Positions 9,068-22,300 of a DNA stretch of 64,000 bases are shown one piece after another. The stretch's first letter is position 1; every line of letters starts with the position of its first letter. The notes beneath the pieces were generated by a model. It worked only from the letters and a program-made list of their open reading frames with translations. It had not been told where the DNA came from and ran no database searches. This DNA comes from Christensenella sp. UBA6345 (GTDB taxonomy: Bacteria; Bacillota; Clostridia; Christensenellales; UBA1242), in contig DJSB01000048.1 of the NCBI GenBank assembly GCA_002437945.1, positions 1 to 64,000 of the forward strand, given 5' to 3'. The translations under genes and the position numbers were made by a program.

Positions 9068-12000
9068 CTATTCTTCGTCATCATCATCGCCAAAATCGTC
9101 AAATAAAGCAGATTCATCAAATAAACTATCAAAATCTTCTTCTAAATCTAAGTCAGCGTTGTTTTCGTTATTATTATTGTTGTTATCTTCAAATTCTAAT
9201 TCAATATCTTTTTGTTCTTCACGTGGCTTTGTAACTTCACTAAAGGACTCGGTATTATCAGCATTCAAATCAGACAACTTAAATTCTTTATTTTGATCAG
9301 TAAGCAATCTTACATCTAGGCATAGACCTTGTAATTCCTTAATCAATACCTTAAATGCTTCTGGAACTGATGGCTCTGGTAAAGGCAATCCTTCAACAAT
9401 AGCCTTGTAAGTATTATATCTACCTTCAACATCATCTGATTTAACAGTTAACATTTCTTGTAGCAACTTACTTGCACCATATGCTTCAAGTGCCCAAACT
9501 TCCATTTCACCGAATCTTTGTCCACCAAACATAGCCTTACCACCTAAAGGTTGTTGAGTAACATAAGCATATGGACCAGTAGAACGAGCATGCATTTTAT
9601 CGTTAACCATGTGTTCTAGTTTAATATAGTACATATAACCAACAGTTACTGGGTTTTCAAATGGTTCGCCAGTACGTCCATCGTACAATTGAATTTTACC
9701 ATTCTCTGGGAAGTTGTTTTCTTTTAATAGTTCTCTAATATCGCTTTCTTTAACACCATCAAATGCTGGAGTAGCAATATTGATACCCAATGCTTTTGCA
9801 ACTAATCCCAAGTGAACTTCCAATACTTGTCCTACGTTCATACGTGAAGGAATACCTAGTGGGTTAAGGACAATATCAATAGGTTGTCCATTAGCCATAA
9901 ATGGCATATCTTCTACTGGTAATATTCTTGATACGATACCTTTGTTACCATGACGTCCTGCCATTTTATCGCCCACGCTAATTTTACGTTTTTGTGCGAT
10001 AGTAACTCTAACCATCATATTAACACCAGTTTCTAGATCGTCTTTGTTCTTTCTACTAAAGATTTGAACATCAACAACTACACCACTAATTCCATGTGAT
10101 ACACGTAGAGAAGTATCTTTAACATCTCTTGCTTTCTCGCCAAAGATTGCTCTTAACAATCTTTCTTCTGGAGTTGGTTCAGTCTCGCCCTTTGGTGTAA
10201 CCTTACCTACAAGAATATCTCCTGGTTTAACTTCAGCACCGATTCTAATAATACCATTTTCGTCTAGGTCTTTTAGAGCATCTTCGCCCAAGTTAGGAAT
10301 ATCACGAGTGATTTCTTCATCGCCAAGTTTTGTGCTTCTGCACTTAACTTCTGCTTCTTTTAAGTTAATAGAAGTATATACATCTTCTTTAACCAATCTT
10401 TCACTTAACAATATAGCATCTTCGTAGTTATAACCTTCCCAGTTCATAAATGCGATAAGCATATTCTTACCTAGTGCAAGTTCACCATTTTTAGTGCTAT
10501 ATCCATCAGCCAAGGTTTCGCCTTTCTTAACCTTTTGACCTGTTTTTACAATAGGTTTTTGGTTAACGCAACTTTCTTGGTTGGTTTTTGAGAATTTAAT
10601 TAAATCGTATTTATCTACAAAACCATCGTCTGTAGTAACTTCAATATGAGATGCATCAGAACTTGTTACTGTTCCGGCATTCTTTGCTACGATAATTGCA
10701 CCATTATCTAGAGCAATTTTATGTTCTAGACCAGTACCAATCATAGCGGTTTCGGTAGTGATAAGTGGAACTGCTTGACGTTGCATGTTCGAACCCATCA
10801 ATGCACGTGGAGTATCATCATTCTCTAGGAATGGAATACATGCTGTAGGTACAGAAATAAGTTGTTTTGGGCTAACATCTACATAATCAACCATATCTTT
10901 ACTTACTTCCAAAATAGTATCTAGGTGACGGCATGCTACATGGTTATTAACGAATGATCCATCTGGATTAAGTGGCTCGATAGCCTGTGCTATGTAGCAG
11001 TTTTCATCTTCGTCAGCCATTAAATATACTACTTCATTAGTAACTACACCTTTCTCTTTATCTACTACTCTATAAGGAGTTTCAATAAATCCATATTCAT
11101 TAACTCTAGCATAAGTAGCCAATGAGTTAATAAGACCAATGTTACCACCTTCTGGTGTTTCTACTACGCAGATACGACCATAGTGGCTATGGTGAATATC
11201 ACGAACTTCGTCAGTTGCTCTATCCTTCTTAATACCGCCAGGTCCTACTGCTGATAATCTACGTTTTTGTGCCAATGAACTTAATGGATTCATTTCGTCC
11301 ATAAGTTGGCTTAATTGGTGACTTGCCAAGAAATCTTTAAATGCTCTATTAATAGGTCTAGCATTAACAACTTGGCTAGGTGTAATGTCAGTTAAATCAT
11401 GACTTTGTAAAGTTTCTTTAACAGCATTAACAAGTTTGTTCATACCGCTTCTGAAACTATCTTGTAATAATTCACCAGCACCTTTAATACGACGGTTGCA
11501 TAGATGGTCAACGACATCTATTTCACCAATGCCAGCATTAAGATCCAAGAAATAACTTACACAACCTAGTATATCGTCCATAAATAATGTTGTACCAACA
11601 AGTTCTTTAGCATGTTCTTTAATGGCTTCTACTTTTTCTTCTTTAGTCTTAAGGTCTTTAATAAGTTCCATAAGAGTAGGATAATGAACCATCTCTGTAA
11701 TGCCAAGTTCGGCTTCGTTGCATTTAACAATTTCGGACACTCTAACACGATTGTTACCAACCATTTTGTGTGGCTTACCATCTGCCATAACAACGATTTC
11801 GTTGATACCATTACGAGCAAATGTACTTGCAACTTCTTTAGTAATTGTTTCGCCTGCTTTAACCAAAACTTCTTTTTTAGTCTTGATATCTTCAGCAGCA
11901 ACTAATCCAATAGAACGTGTTCCAAGGTTTAATTTTTTATCAACTTTAAAACGTCCAACTTTACCTAAATTGTAATATTGTGTACTAAAGAATTGGCTAA

Positions 12001-12781
12001 ATATAAATTGTTTTGTGGCTTCGGCACTAGGAATTTCACTAGGACGTGTCTTTTTACTTAACTCAATTAATGCATCATGTTGGGTTTCAACCGAGTCTTT
12101 GTCCAAAGTAGCACGCATAATGTCATTGTTACCATAAATATCTAGGATTTGTTCACGAGTAAATCCAAAACATTTTAGGAATACGCCAAGTCCAATTTTG
12201 CCACCTTTATCTAGGCAAACTCTAATATAATTAGGGTCTTTTTCCTTTTGTTCCATCTCTAGCCAACTACCACGAGTAGGAATAAGGGTACAATTGTAAA
12301 GTTCCTTACCAGTTTTGTCTATAGTCCTAGCATAATAAGCACTTGGACTACGAACTAATTGGCTAACAACTACCCTTTCTATACCATTAAATATAAATGT
12401 GGCTTCGTTAGTCATATAAGGTACATCACCTAAAAATACTTCTTGCTCGATTACTTCGCCAGTTTCTTTAATAACAAGTCTAACTTTAACCTTTAAAGCA
12501 ACAGAATAACTTGTACTTTTTCTCTTTGCTTCTGCAATAGAAATTTTAGGTTCTGGCTCTAGAGTGTAATCAAGAAGATATACTTCAGCCTTACCGCTAT
12601 AATCGGTAATAGGAGAAAATTCTTCCAATGCTTCACCAATGCCTTCTTTAATAAAGCGGTTGTAAGAATCTTTTTGAATTTCAAGTAAGTAAGGTAAATC
12701 AATTATCTCTCTTGCGTGACCAAAAGTATAACGTGTAGTATTACCATACTTAATCTTTTTTATGTTCTCTGTATTAAGCAT
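9068..12781 (-). CDS. rpoB: RNA polymerase subunit beta
   Basis: This is the beta subunit of RNA polymerase, 1237 residues and complete. The rifampicin-binding cluster reads LSQLMDEMNPLS-SLAQKRRLSAVGPGG. Asp516, Arg529 and Ser531 (E. coli numbering) are kept, but His526 is Gln (codon 505, 11267-11269) and Asn518 is Met. The C-terminus ends in a roughly 45-residue acidic tail with a run of six Asn and then many Asp and Glu, longer than in B. subtilis; acidic tails of this kind are seen in other Clostridia. An AAGGAG ribosome binding site precedes the ATG. It is expressed from a strong promoter about 300 bp upstream; rplJ and rplL are not upstream. Confidence 0.98.
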   Translation of the reverse strand: MLNTENIKKIKYGNTTRYTFGHAREIIDLPYLLEIQKDSYNRFIKEGIGEALEEFSPITDYSGKAEVYLLDYTLEPEPKISIAEAKRKSTSYSVALKVKVRLVIKETGEVIEQEVFLGDVPYMTNEATFIFNGIERVVVSQLVRSPSAYYARTIDKTGKELYNCTLIPTRGSWLEMEQKEKDPNYIRVCLDKGGKIGLGVFLKCFGFTREQILDIYGNNDIMRATLDKDSVETQHDALIELSKKTRPSEIPSAEATKQFIFSQFFSTQYYNLGKVGRFKVDKKLNLGTRSIGLVAAEDIKTKKEVLVKAGETITKEVASTFARNGINEIVVMADGKPHKMVGNNRVRVSEIVKCNEAELGITEMVHYPTLMELIKDLKTKEEKVEAIKEHAKELVGTTLFMDDILGCVSYFLDLNAGIGEIDVVDHLCNRRIKGAGELLQDSFRSGMNKLVNAVKETLQSHDLTDITPSQVVNARPINRAFKDFLASHQLSQLMDEMNPLSSLAQKRRLSAVGPGGIKKDRATDEVRDIHHSHYGRICVVETPEGGNIGLINSLATYARVNEYGFIETPYRVVDKEKGVVTNEVVYLMADEDENCYIAQAIEPLNPDGSFVNNHVACRHLDTILEVSKDMVDYVDVSPKQLISVPTACIPFLENDDTPRALMGSNMQRQAVPLITTETAMIGTGLEHKIALDNGAIIVAKNAGTVTSSDASHIEVTTDDGFVDKYDLIKFSKTNQESCVNQKPIVKTGQKVKKGETLADGYSTKNGELALGKNMLIAFMNWEGYNYEDAILLSERLVKEDVYTSINLKEAEVKCRSTKLGDEEITRDIPNLGEDALKDLDENGIIRIGAEVKPGDILVGKVTPKGETEPTPEERLLRAIFGEKARDVKDTSLRVSHGISGVVVDVQIFSRKNKDDLETGVNMMVRVTIAQKRKISVGDKMAGRHGNKGIVSRILPVEDMPFMANGQPIDIVLNPLGIPSRMNVGQVLEVHLGLVAKALGINIATPAFDGVKESDIRELLKENNFPENGKIQLYDGRTGEPFENPVTVGYMYYIKLEHMVNDKMHARSTGPYAYVTQQPLGGKAMFGGQRFGEMEVWALEAYGASKLLQEMLTVKSDDVEGRYNTYKAIVEGLPLPEPSVPEAFKVLIKELQGLCLDVRLLTDQNKEFKLSDLNADNTESFSEVTKPREEQKDIELEFEDNNNNNNENNADLDLEEDFDSLFDESALFDDFGDDDDEE

Positions 12782-13081
12782 AATTACTCCTTAAAATTTT
12801 TGCAAGTACCATTAACTTTAATAAAATTTCTTTAGTTTTGTTGGGGTTTATGTAACAAAACAAGCAATATTTATCTTAGTAAATTTGGAAAAAACTTAAT
12901 GATTAGACCTAAACGTAAAAAAAGGCCTATGCTATACTCTTTTAAAAACGACAAAAATCGCCTTTAATTCTAGCATATTTAACTACAATTATATTAATTT
13001 AGTTATTACTTTTGTTAAGTAAAACCATCAAATTAAACCCCTAGTGTCTGAATTTTGCGCATGTTTCAAACACTACTATGC
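12782..13081 (-). promoter_or_regulatory. Leader of rpoB-rpoC, with alternative pairings
   Basis: About 300 nt of untranslated RNA separate the predicted start from the rpoB ATG. Four segments occur in transcript order a-b-a'-b'. Segment a (12971-12977) pairs with a' (12928-12934), and b (12960-12965) pairs with b' (12921-12926). A seven-T run follows b' (A-run 12917-12923). The two pairings interleave, so the RNA could form a pseudoknot or switch between a terminator-like and an anti-terminator fold. A further 8-bp hairpin (GTTTTGTT with AACAAAAC, about 12836-12862) lies nearer the gene. No reading frame of interest is present. Confidence 0.35.
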
Positions 13082-13088
13082 AAGCACA

Positions 13089-13117
13089 ATTTTAGCATGA
13101 TCAATTAATTATGTCAA
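13089..13117 (-). promoter_or_regulatory. Sigma-A promoter of rpoB-rpoC
   Basis: A perfect TTGACA (13112-13117), a 17-bp spacer ending in TGC, and TAAAAT (13089-13094) form a strong extended -10 promoter. It lies after the terminator of the giant gene, so rpoBC is transcribed on its own. Confidence 0.8.
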
Positions 13118-13246
13118 CTATGTAATTGGCTATTTTCAAAAATAATTAATATTTTTTATTAATTTTAATCACTAATTCCCTATCATAAACAGACTATTAA
13201 TCATTATTTTTATTATAAAATATCGCACAGAGATATATTAATATAG

Positions 13247-13286
13247 AAAAAAAGACGCTCTCGAATAATCTCGAGAGTGTCTTTTT
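13247..13286 (-). terminator. Terminator of the 23-kb giant gene
   Basis: A 16-bp stem (13249-13264 with 13271-13286) with one imperfect pair and a 6-nt loop has A and T runs on its two ends. It stands 38 bp past the stop of the giant gene. Confidence 0.85.
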
Positions 13287-13323
13287 AAGAAATACCATAT
13301 TAAAGTATTACTATTTAATAATG

Positions 13324-16300
13324 TTAAGCACCAGTTGATTCAATCTTAAATACAAATGTTGTATCTTTACTGATTTTCATAGATTTAATTTTATCTTCAA
13401 TTGAAGATCCATCGTCTACAGTAATTTCAGTATATGAACCATCTTCTTCAAGAATGTACCATGTAACTTTAATACCGTCATTAGCATAGAATTGAATGAA
13501 TTTACCTTCATAGTCATCTATAGTTGTATCAATATCAATTGTCATACTTAACTTTTTGTGTTCAGAATCTGAAGTATCAGTATAATCTCCAGTATAGTAA
13601 CTAGAAGATCCAGCGTCATATGACATATAAGTTATAGTTACAAGTTTAATATATTTCATATATATTTTCTTGTCACATGTGCTTATTTTCTCATCAAAGT
13701 CATATAGTGTTGTAAATGACTCATCAGCATAATAGTTATCAAATCTATAACCCGATATAATTTCAACATCTTTTGTTGGTTTTGTAGCAGAACCACCCAC
13801 TTCAACATATTGAGTATCGAAGATACCTGTAGATTCGTCTATTGTATACACAATATTAACTTTATAAGTAGCATAATAGTACACAGTAATATCACTAGTT
13901 ATATTTATAGTATCAATAGAAATATCTGTATTAGGATCATTATTATCAGTCAACCAATAAGATTTATCTGTTGGAATAAAGTTATTAGGAATATCTGAAT
14001 CCTTTATTTTTCCACCCTTATCTACTTTAATAGTCTTATTTACTGCTACACCATCTGACGCATATTTGCTATCAGCAATAAATGTTACATTATAAGTTCT
14101 AATATACTTCAAATAAACATCTAGTTTAGTACTATTAATTTCTTGTTCAAAGTCATATGGAGTATTACTGTCACTATAGAAACCTGTAAATCTATATCCG
14201 TCAATATCTTTAATAAATTCATTAGCATGAGTTTCTTTAAAAATACTACCGAATAATAATGAATTATCAGTTACATTTTCTATAATTGCCTGATTATTCA
14301 TGTCAACATAGTGGTATGTTATTACAACATTATCAGGAATTAATTTTGCATTCAATGTAATATTTCCAGTAATAGGTATATTCTCATAATCAAATGCAGT
14401 TTCTTCGTCATCCAAATACCAATATTCTACATTTGTTGTGTAACCAACAGGTGCTGATTTAACAGTTGTTGGAACACTATCTACAGAAATGTACTGGTTG
14501 TATTTAACCTTAATTGATGCAGTAGTACCATTGTTAAATGTTACTGTATATTCAATTGGTTCATAATATGCTTTTAAGGTCAAATCTTTTTCTACTGGTT
14601 CATTTGTATTATATTGGTCGCCATATTCAGTCCAATACTTAAAGGTATATCCAGGTATATTAACCTTACTTAAAAGTTCAGTATATCCATTAGCACTAGC
14701 AACATTGCTACCATGAACAACCTTTAATGTTTTGTTCAATGATAAATTCTCACCATAAATAAACTTAACATTGTATTCTCTTAACTTCCATTTAGCAGTA
14801 AGTGTCATATTTGAAGTTACTTTAGTATTATCAAAATCAAATTTAACATTTTCATCATCATAATACCAGTAGCCAAATTCATTCTCGGTCAATCTATGAG
14901 TTGGAATTGCTTTTGGTTTTACAACATATGAATATTCATCAATTATTTGATCATCAAAATCACTCGGTTTCTCATCTTTTTCATTATTTAAATCAAATTT
15001 AACCGTATATGCTCTTTGCCAATATGGATAAATAGTATATGTATCAGTAGTTTGCTCTACTTCTGTTTTTCTATCAATTTTTATAGTCTCTTTTGTTATA
15101 GAGAATATAGTTTTTGTAGTTACTCTAGTTGAATCATACCTTGAATGATTGTTATCAAAAGATTCTTTGTTATCTCTGTCTGCATAACCTGCTCTATCAT
15201 AATTATCTTCACCTAGATATTTATCCAACATCTTTCGAGATTCCTTTACTTTTGCCTCATCATCATCAGACATTCCTTTTGTTGACTTATTTGCCCATTC
15301 TACCCAATAGTTCCAAGTAGATATTGAAACATGATACCAACCATCTGGATTAACTCTATAAATACAATTTTTATCATATGTAGTATCCATCAATTGTTGT
15401 TTTATATCTTCACGATCATTAAATGTAAAATCGTCAATTGATCCATTGTTCTTTATAAATAGAGTACCAATGCTTGGATTAGTATTAGGATCATCAGGTT
15501 CATCATTTTTTATATAGTCCTTATTTTTATCTAAAACAATCATAACTTCTTTATCAACCCATTTAGCATATATCCTACATACTAAATCATTACCTGATTG
15601 TGTAAATGTAAAATTGGATTCAGATATAACTTCACCAGATGAAATTTCTCTTTTCCCAGATTCATCTTTTGTCCATACTTTTAATGTTGAATTTTCAGTC
15701 TGCATTATAGGAAGTGTAATTTGATCCCCATCATAATATACTTTTCTGGTAGTTGGATATTTACCAGTCTTATCGTAAAATTCTATAATATAAGACTTAA
15801 TATCACTATTAGCAGGGAATGAAGATGAAGGTTCTGCATTAAATGACATAACAACTGAAATATTAGTATTAATTGTACCCCAGAAATTACATGCTCCATA
15901 TGCGATTTTTTGAGTTCCATCTTCAAGATTTTTCTTGCGATCACCATTCACATCTCCAGGAGTTTTTTGTTCACTATATGCATCATTTAATTTAAATGGT
16001 GTAACCCCATCATCTGATAAAGTACCAGTATAATCGTATACATCAGCCCATATACGAGCACCACCCCACCATAGTCTCCAACCAGTGCAATATCTTCCAG
16101 AAGTAACAAAATAATCATGAACGGCAAACTTATTATTATCTTCAACATTACAGTTATTATTTTCCATTGATGTATTTGAATCAGAATATGCAATATATGT
16201 CAAATTGTATGCATTATCTTTAATTCCACTATCTCCTACTGTATGTGGTTCTTCTTCATACTTATATGTTGTATAATTTCCACCATTATTATTATCCACA

Positions 16301-19300
16301 TTCAAAACATTGTAGAAATATAAAATGTTATATCCATCAGCTTTCGCTTGCTTGTTAGGAGCAGTTTTAGCCAAAATTCCAACATAACCATTGTGAGTGC
16401 AATTCTTTAATGATCCTCTTTCAGACTCACCTGCAATACCACCAACTTTTACAGATGTTGTAAAGGATTCTGAAGCAATATATCCTTGATTGATACATCC
16501 ATCAATTTGAGAATCCGTTGCGTATCCAACTATACCGCCAGAATATCCAGTTGAAGCACTATCAGTTAAAATTTCACCATTTTTATGATTGGTATTGATA
16601 TTGAAACTTGCTTCTTTAGCCTTGCCTGCTATACCACCAGCATAGATACCTATAACTCTAGCATAGTTTGTGCAATTATATACTGATGATAATATATTAT
16701 CCTTATATCCAGTTCCATTAACTTCTCCTACTATTCCTCCACTAACATTCGCAGAATTATTACCATAATTACCATATGTTGTACAATTTACAATTAAATC
16801 GCTATCAGATTTAGCAACAATACCACCTACCGTACCCGCAGTTAAATCACCATTTCTTCTGCAGAATTTTCCGCCATCTTCTAGATTTTTACCAAAAATA
16901 TTCTTTTGATAATAGTAATTATTTGACAAACCAACTATACCACCAACAGTTGATGCATTACCACTATCAACATATGATTTAATAGCATAATTCTTTTCAG
17001 AATTAGAGCATTTAGAATTGGTAATAGCAAACTTCAATTGTCCATTTTCTAAACTACCTTCAGCTTGACCGATCAATCCACCAATTACTTCTGTTGTTCC
17101 AAATGAAATATTAGATTCATTAATACAATTATCAAATAATGTATTACGCATATAACCTAACAATCCACCAACTTTTTGAACATTATTAATGGTAATATCT
17201 TGATAATTTTCCAACTCGCTCACTTTAGAATTGTATAAATTTTGAGCAATTGTTCCAAATGTGTCAAATCCATATGACGGATTAATATTTAGTTGACCAC
17301 CATTAGATAAAATTTTTATTCCACTAATTATAATTGATGTGCCACTATCCAAAAGTAGTCCAGATGACTTATTAATTGTAATTGAAGAATTATACTTTAA
17401 TCTTATATCCTTGATAATTAATTCTGAAGCACCAGAATTAATTACACCACCTAATAATGACATACTTAATGAACTGCTATCAACCGAATTGATTGTTACC
17501 GTATATTTTGCGCCATCAATACTTGTACGCCATGGATAAGCATTTCTTCCCAATGGAAGATGATCATCAACAGATATATTATTTCCGAATACAATATTTT
17601 TATCTGTACATTCTATACCAAAACGTTTTCTATTAAGTTCTGATAAGTATTTTAAGTTACCAGCATTATAAATAACATACTTACCATCTTTTGTTTCAGG
17701 TTCAGTACCTTTTGGGTTAATTGTATAATTAATATTGATATTCTTTCTATTACTAGTAACATTCTCCCAAATTAAATTCTGATCAAATACTTGATCATAT
17801 GAAACATATGTCTTACCATCATAAGTAACTGAAGTATGAAGATTTGATAAATTAGATAAATAAGTTGTATTAATTAAAATTTGGCCATATCTATCTACAT
17901 TTAAGTCTTCAGCAGTTACTTTCTTTGTGCCTTCCCTATAAATAACTGTATTTTTACCTTCTGTACTAGATGCAATATCAACACCTGTATAGATCTTATA
18001 TTGTGAGCCTACTTCTAAATAGCCTACAAATCTACTTGTATCATTATTATTCTTATTTACGATATACTTATCATCAAATACACCCAACTTATTTTTATTA
18101 AGTAAATTGGTTATATTACCAGAACCTTTTGCATAACCAATAATTCCACCTTGTTTTCTATTTTCATTAATAGCACCTACGGCACCTTCATTAATTACTT
18201 CACAAACATCACTATCTTCAATATATCCAGCTATACCACCAACCGCTTCGCCTACTTCTTCTATACCACTAATATCTTTAGCAATAATAGTTCCACCATT
18301 AGTACTATTAACTACAATAGCATCTCTTATATAGCCTGCAATTCCTCCAATATATTTATGACCTATTATAAGTGCTGTATTATCTACTATAGTAGGTGAA
18401 TCGGCTTTATTAAGTTGTCCATCTATAGTTACTTGAGAATTTTCTTCGCCAATTGCACGACCAGCGATTCCACCAATACTATCCGATGTCGTTTCAATTA
18501 TTCCATTGTTACTACATTTTTGAATCTTTGTATTAGCCATATTGCTACTTAAGATTACTCCAACAACACCACCAACATTGTTTCTAGATGTAGTAATTTT
18601 GCCATTATTAATCAAATTACTAAATACATAATCACCTTTAGTATCATTATCTATAGTTCCAATAACGCCACCGCAACCCATTTTGTTATTTTCAAAATCT
18701 TTAGTTGCTATAGAACTTGTTATAGTAGCATTATTAGTTACATTTTCAATACTAGCATCTTTAGCATAACCTACTAGTCCACCAACATAGTAATTACCTA
18801 AAATACGAGAATTATCACCAATTTGACCAATGTTACCTTGAGTCTTTTTATTAGAATCATTTATATCTCTTGATGTTATATGAGCAGTTTGATCCAAATA
18901 CCCAAATAGTCCCATATATGGTGTGTTAACTTCTTGGACTACATCACCTGTTTCATTATTTGAAACTTTGGTATATGCACCAGTAACTGTAATATTGGAG
19001 ATTGTTTTACCATTAAAGTTAAATGTGCCACTAAAATTATTAGTGCTTGAATAACCTATTGGAGTCCATAATTTTCCACCAAGATCAATATCATTCATTA
19101 ACACAACAGTTTTATTTTGAATTGAACTATCATTATTATTAACTAAAGTTGCTATGTAAGCCAATTCTTGTGGAGTTGTAACTTTAAACACATTACCTTC
19201 AGCAGCCAATTCTTTAGTGTCGTTTACCCAATATTGTAAAGCATTCTTTAATGTTGGGTAATCATTATTAGTTCCTTTTATACGAGTCCAAATAGTACCC

Positions 19301-22300
19301 CATGTAAAGTAATCCAAGTCATGATTTTGTAAATATTCAGATGTAATTTTATTATTAAAATATCTACCCATAGAGTTGATATCTCTATAATTAACAGCAT
19401 ATAACGTTCTAGATACTTCAGGTATTTCAGTAACAAACCCACCTATCAAATTAGTTTTTGAACTATCACTAGATTCTGCTCTAGTATAAACATACCCATT
19501 ATTATAAGAATATGTACCAATGTTACCAGCAATATACATTTGTGTAATATCAGTAGTATTTTGTGATGTAATATTACTACTAATATTACCAATATGAATA
19601 AATGCATTAGCAGAAGAATTATCTTTATCTAAAGAATATACATTTGAATTTACATATGCATATCTAATAACGATTTTTTCATTGTTTTTATCATTAATAG
19701 TCTTTATACCTATTAAATCACCAACCAAGCCACTTGCTCTGTTACTTGCATAAACATCAGCATTCTCTGTACCAATATATTCAACAACAGAATAAGTTAG
19801 TTGTGATTGTGCTTGATTAGTAGAACCTACAATTGCTCTACCAGCAATACTACCTGCTACTGCGAATCCATTTTCGGAAACACTAATAAAGTTACTATCT
19901 TTGATAAATAAGTTTTTAGCGAATGATGTAGATTTAACTGTACCAAATATTCCGACATTTCTATTGCTTTCAACAACTGTAGCACCACTTATAGTTTTAC
20001 CAGTACCTTGTATTGAACCTCTAAATGGATATTCAATACCATGTACACTAGAAGAAGTATATGAGATTTCATCATTTTTATTAGATTCTGGCAATTCAAT
20101 ACCAAAACTTTCATAACCAACTCCTACTGGTGTCCATAATTTACCGTTAAGTTTAATATCTTCTGCCAACCAGAACTCTTTACCTTCAGAGTTTACAACC
20201 ATACGATTATAATGAGTTCTTACACCGAAATTATATTTATAAGTACTTACTTTAGAAATTCTACTATCAGTATCTGTAGTCTCCGAATAATTAAAGTTAA
20301 AGTATTTAGAAGAATTATTGTATTTTTCACTACCTGTAGCCAACTGATAATCAATCGCATTATTTTCTATATAACCTATGTTGGTCATCTTTATCAAGTC
20401 AGACATTGAAATTGTACTATTCTTATTGTCTTCAGCATTGTTTTTATCATTAACAATATAAATTTTATTATTATTTTTTACAATACCGGCTAATTCTGTA
20501 ATCTCATTCTGGCTGGTTTTATTTGCCCAAATATAATCACTAGATATGTCACCATAATAATTGGTTCTGTATGAATCATTATTATCAGCCAATTCATATC
20601 TTAACATTGGGATACTATAATTCAACTTTTCTTCAGTAGAATTAATAACTACCCAGTCATTAATCATATCAAAGCCATCATGAGATAATGGATTAGCAGT
20701 GTACGAATTGTTTTTACTTGTTAGCGAGCCCAAATCAAATTTACCATTTTTCACAACAACTTTATCGTTACACTTAATACTTCCATTAGCATCTCTAATA
20801 ACTTCATATGAAATTGCCGAGCCATCATAATAAGTATAGGTTGTGTTATTACCATCTGAAACCACTTTATAAGATGAAATGTAATTATTACCACCATTAT
20901 CACTATCAGAAGATAATGAAACATTACTATCTTTAGATAGACTCCTAAACATGTATCCTTTATTATCAGAAACTAATTTTGATTTAGCAGTTATGTTTTG
21001 TTGATTTATTGACATTGAGTCAATAATACCTGTTTGTATGTTTTCATTAACAATATAAAATTCTGTAGAAGCGCCCGGATTCTTAATAGTAGTTTGATAT
21101 ACAATACCCTTGTTAATATTAATTAATTTAGAATTAATACTAGTATTAATAACCATACCACTATTATTATTTATTAGATAATTACCAGTATTATTATATG
21201 TTAAACCATATAACAAACTATGAGAATCAATACTATCTATAGATAATGCACTAATTAAATCACTCTTATTAGGATTAATATAAATTTGTGCGTTAGTTAA
21301 TTTAATACCACTTATAGACTTTGTAGAGTCAACAATGTATGTCTCATTGGTAATATTTGTATTGATATTAGTGATATTAGAGTCTAAGATTTGTGGGTTT
21401 ACTTTTGTACCTAATTTTTGTAAATTTATGGCTATGCCATCAGCATGAGCAATATTGATACCTGCAATACTTTCTTCTGTCTTATTTAACCAAGTTAATT
21501 GTGGATAAGAGTATTGATTAATAATTGTCCATACTTCTTTATTAATAAATTCATTGTTGAATTTTAAAGATTTGAATGGAATATTTTCCCCACTGAATAA
21601 TAATTCTTCTGTGCTATATCCATCTCCATAATTATTACCATATGGTACAAAATCTTTATTATATATATTATTATAGAATAATAAGTTTTTAACATTAGAT
21701 ATATAAGCAAGTGGTAAATCTGTGGTAAATCCACCGATAAATCCGCCCTTATTCTCTCTATCAGCATAAGCAAGTTTATTTTCGACAGAATATAGGAATT
21801 TACCAATACTATAGTTATTAGATAATTCAACTTTCGAATTAATATTATCTTTATTGAAAGTAATATTACCTACTATTAAACCAGCAAAGTTACTACTTCC
21901 AGTAGAGAATATTTTACCTAAATCAATATCGGTAGTAGAGTATGATTTAATAACTTTAACTATATTGTTTTTTACACCATTCAATGTTTGATTAAGATCA
22001 ATATTACCTACTAATCCACCAACATAATTTATTTTACTACCAGTGCAAGTTCCTGCTATATTACCAGTTGCAACACTTTCAGAAACAATACCATTATATA
22101 GTTTACCAATCAAACCACCAACGACATATTCAGTAGGTTTAGGGTTTCCTGTAATATCAATATTAGTTGTAATATTAACACTTGATACTACTTGATTAAT
22201 CTCGTATGCATCATTAACATTTTGTGCCATAAAGACTTTACCAAATGCTCCACCAATATTGTCATAAACAGAATTAATTGTTTCGCTATTATGGTTTATA

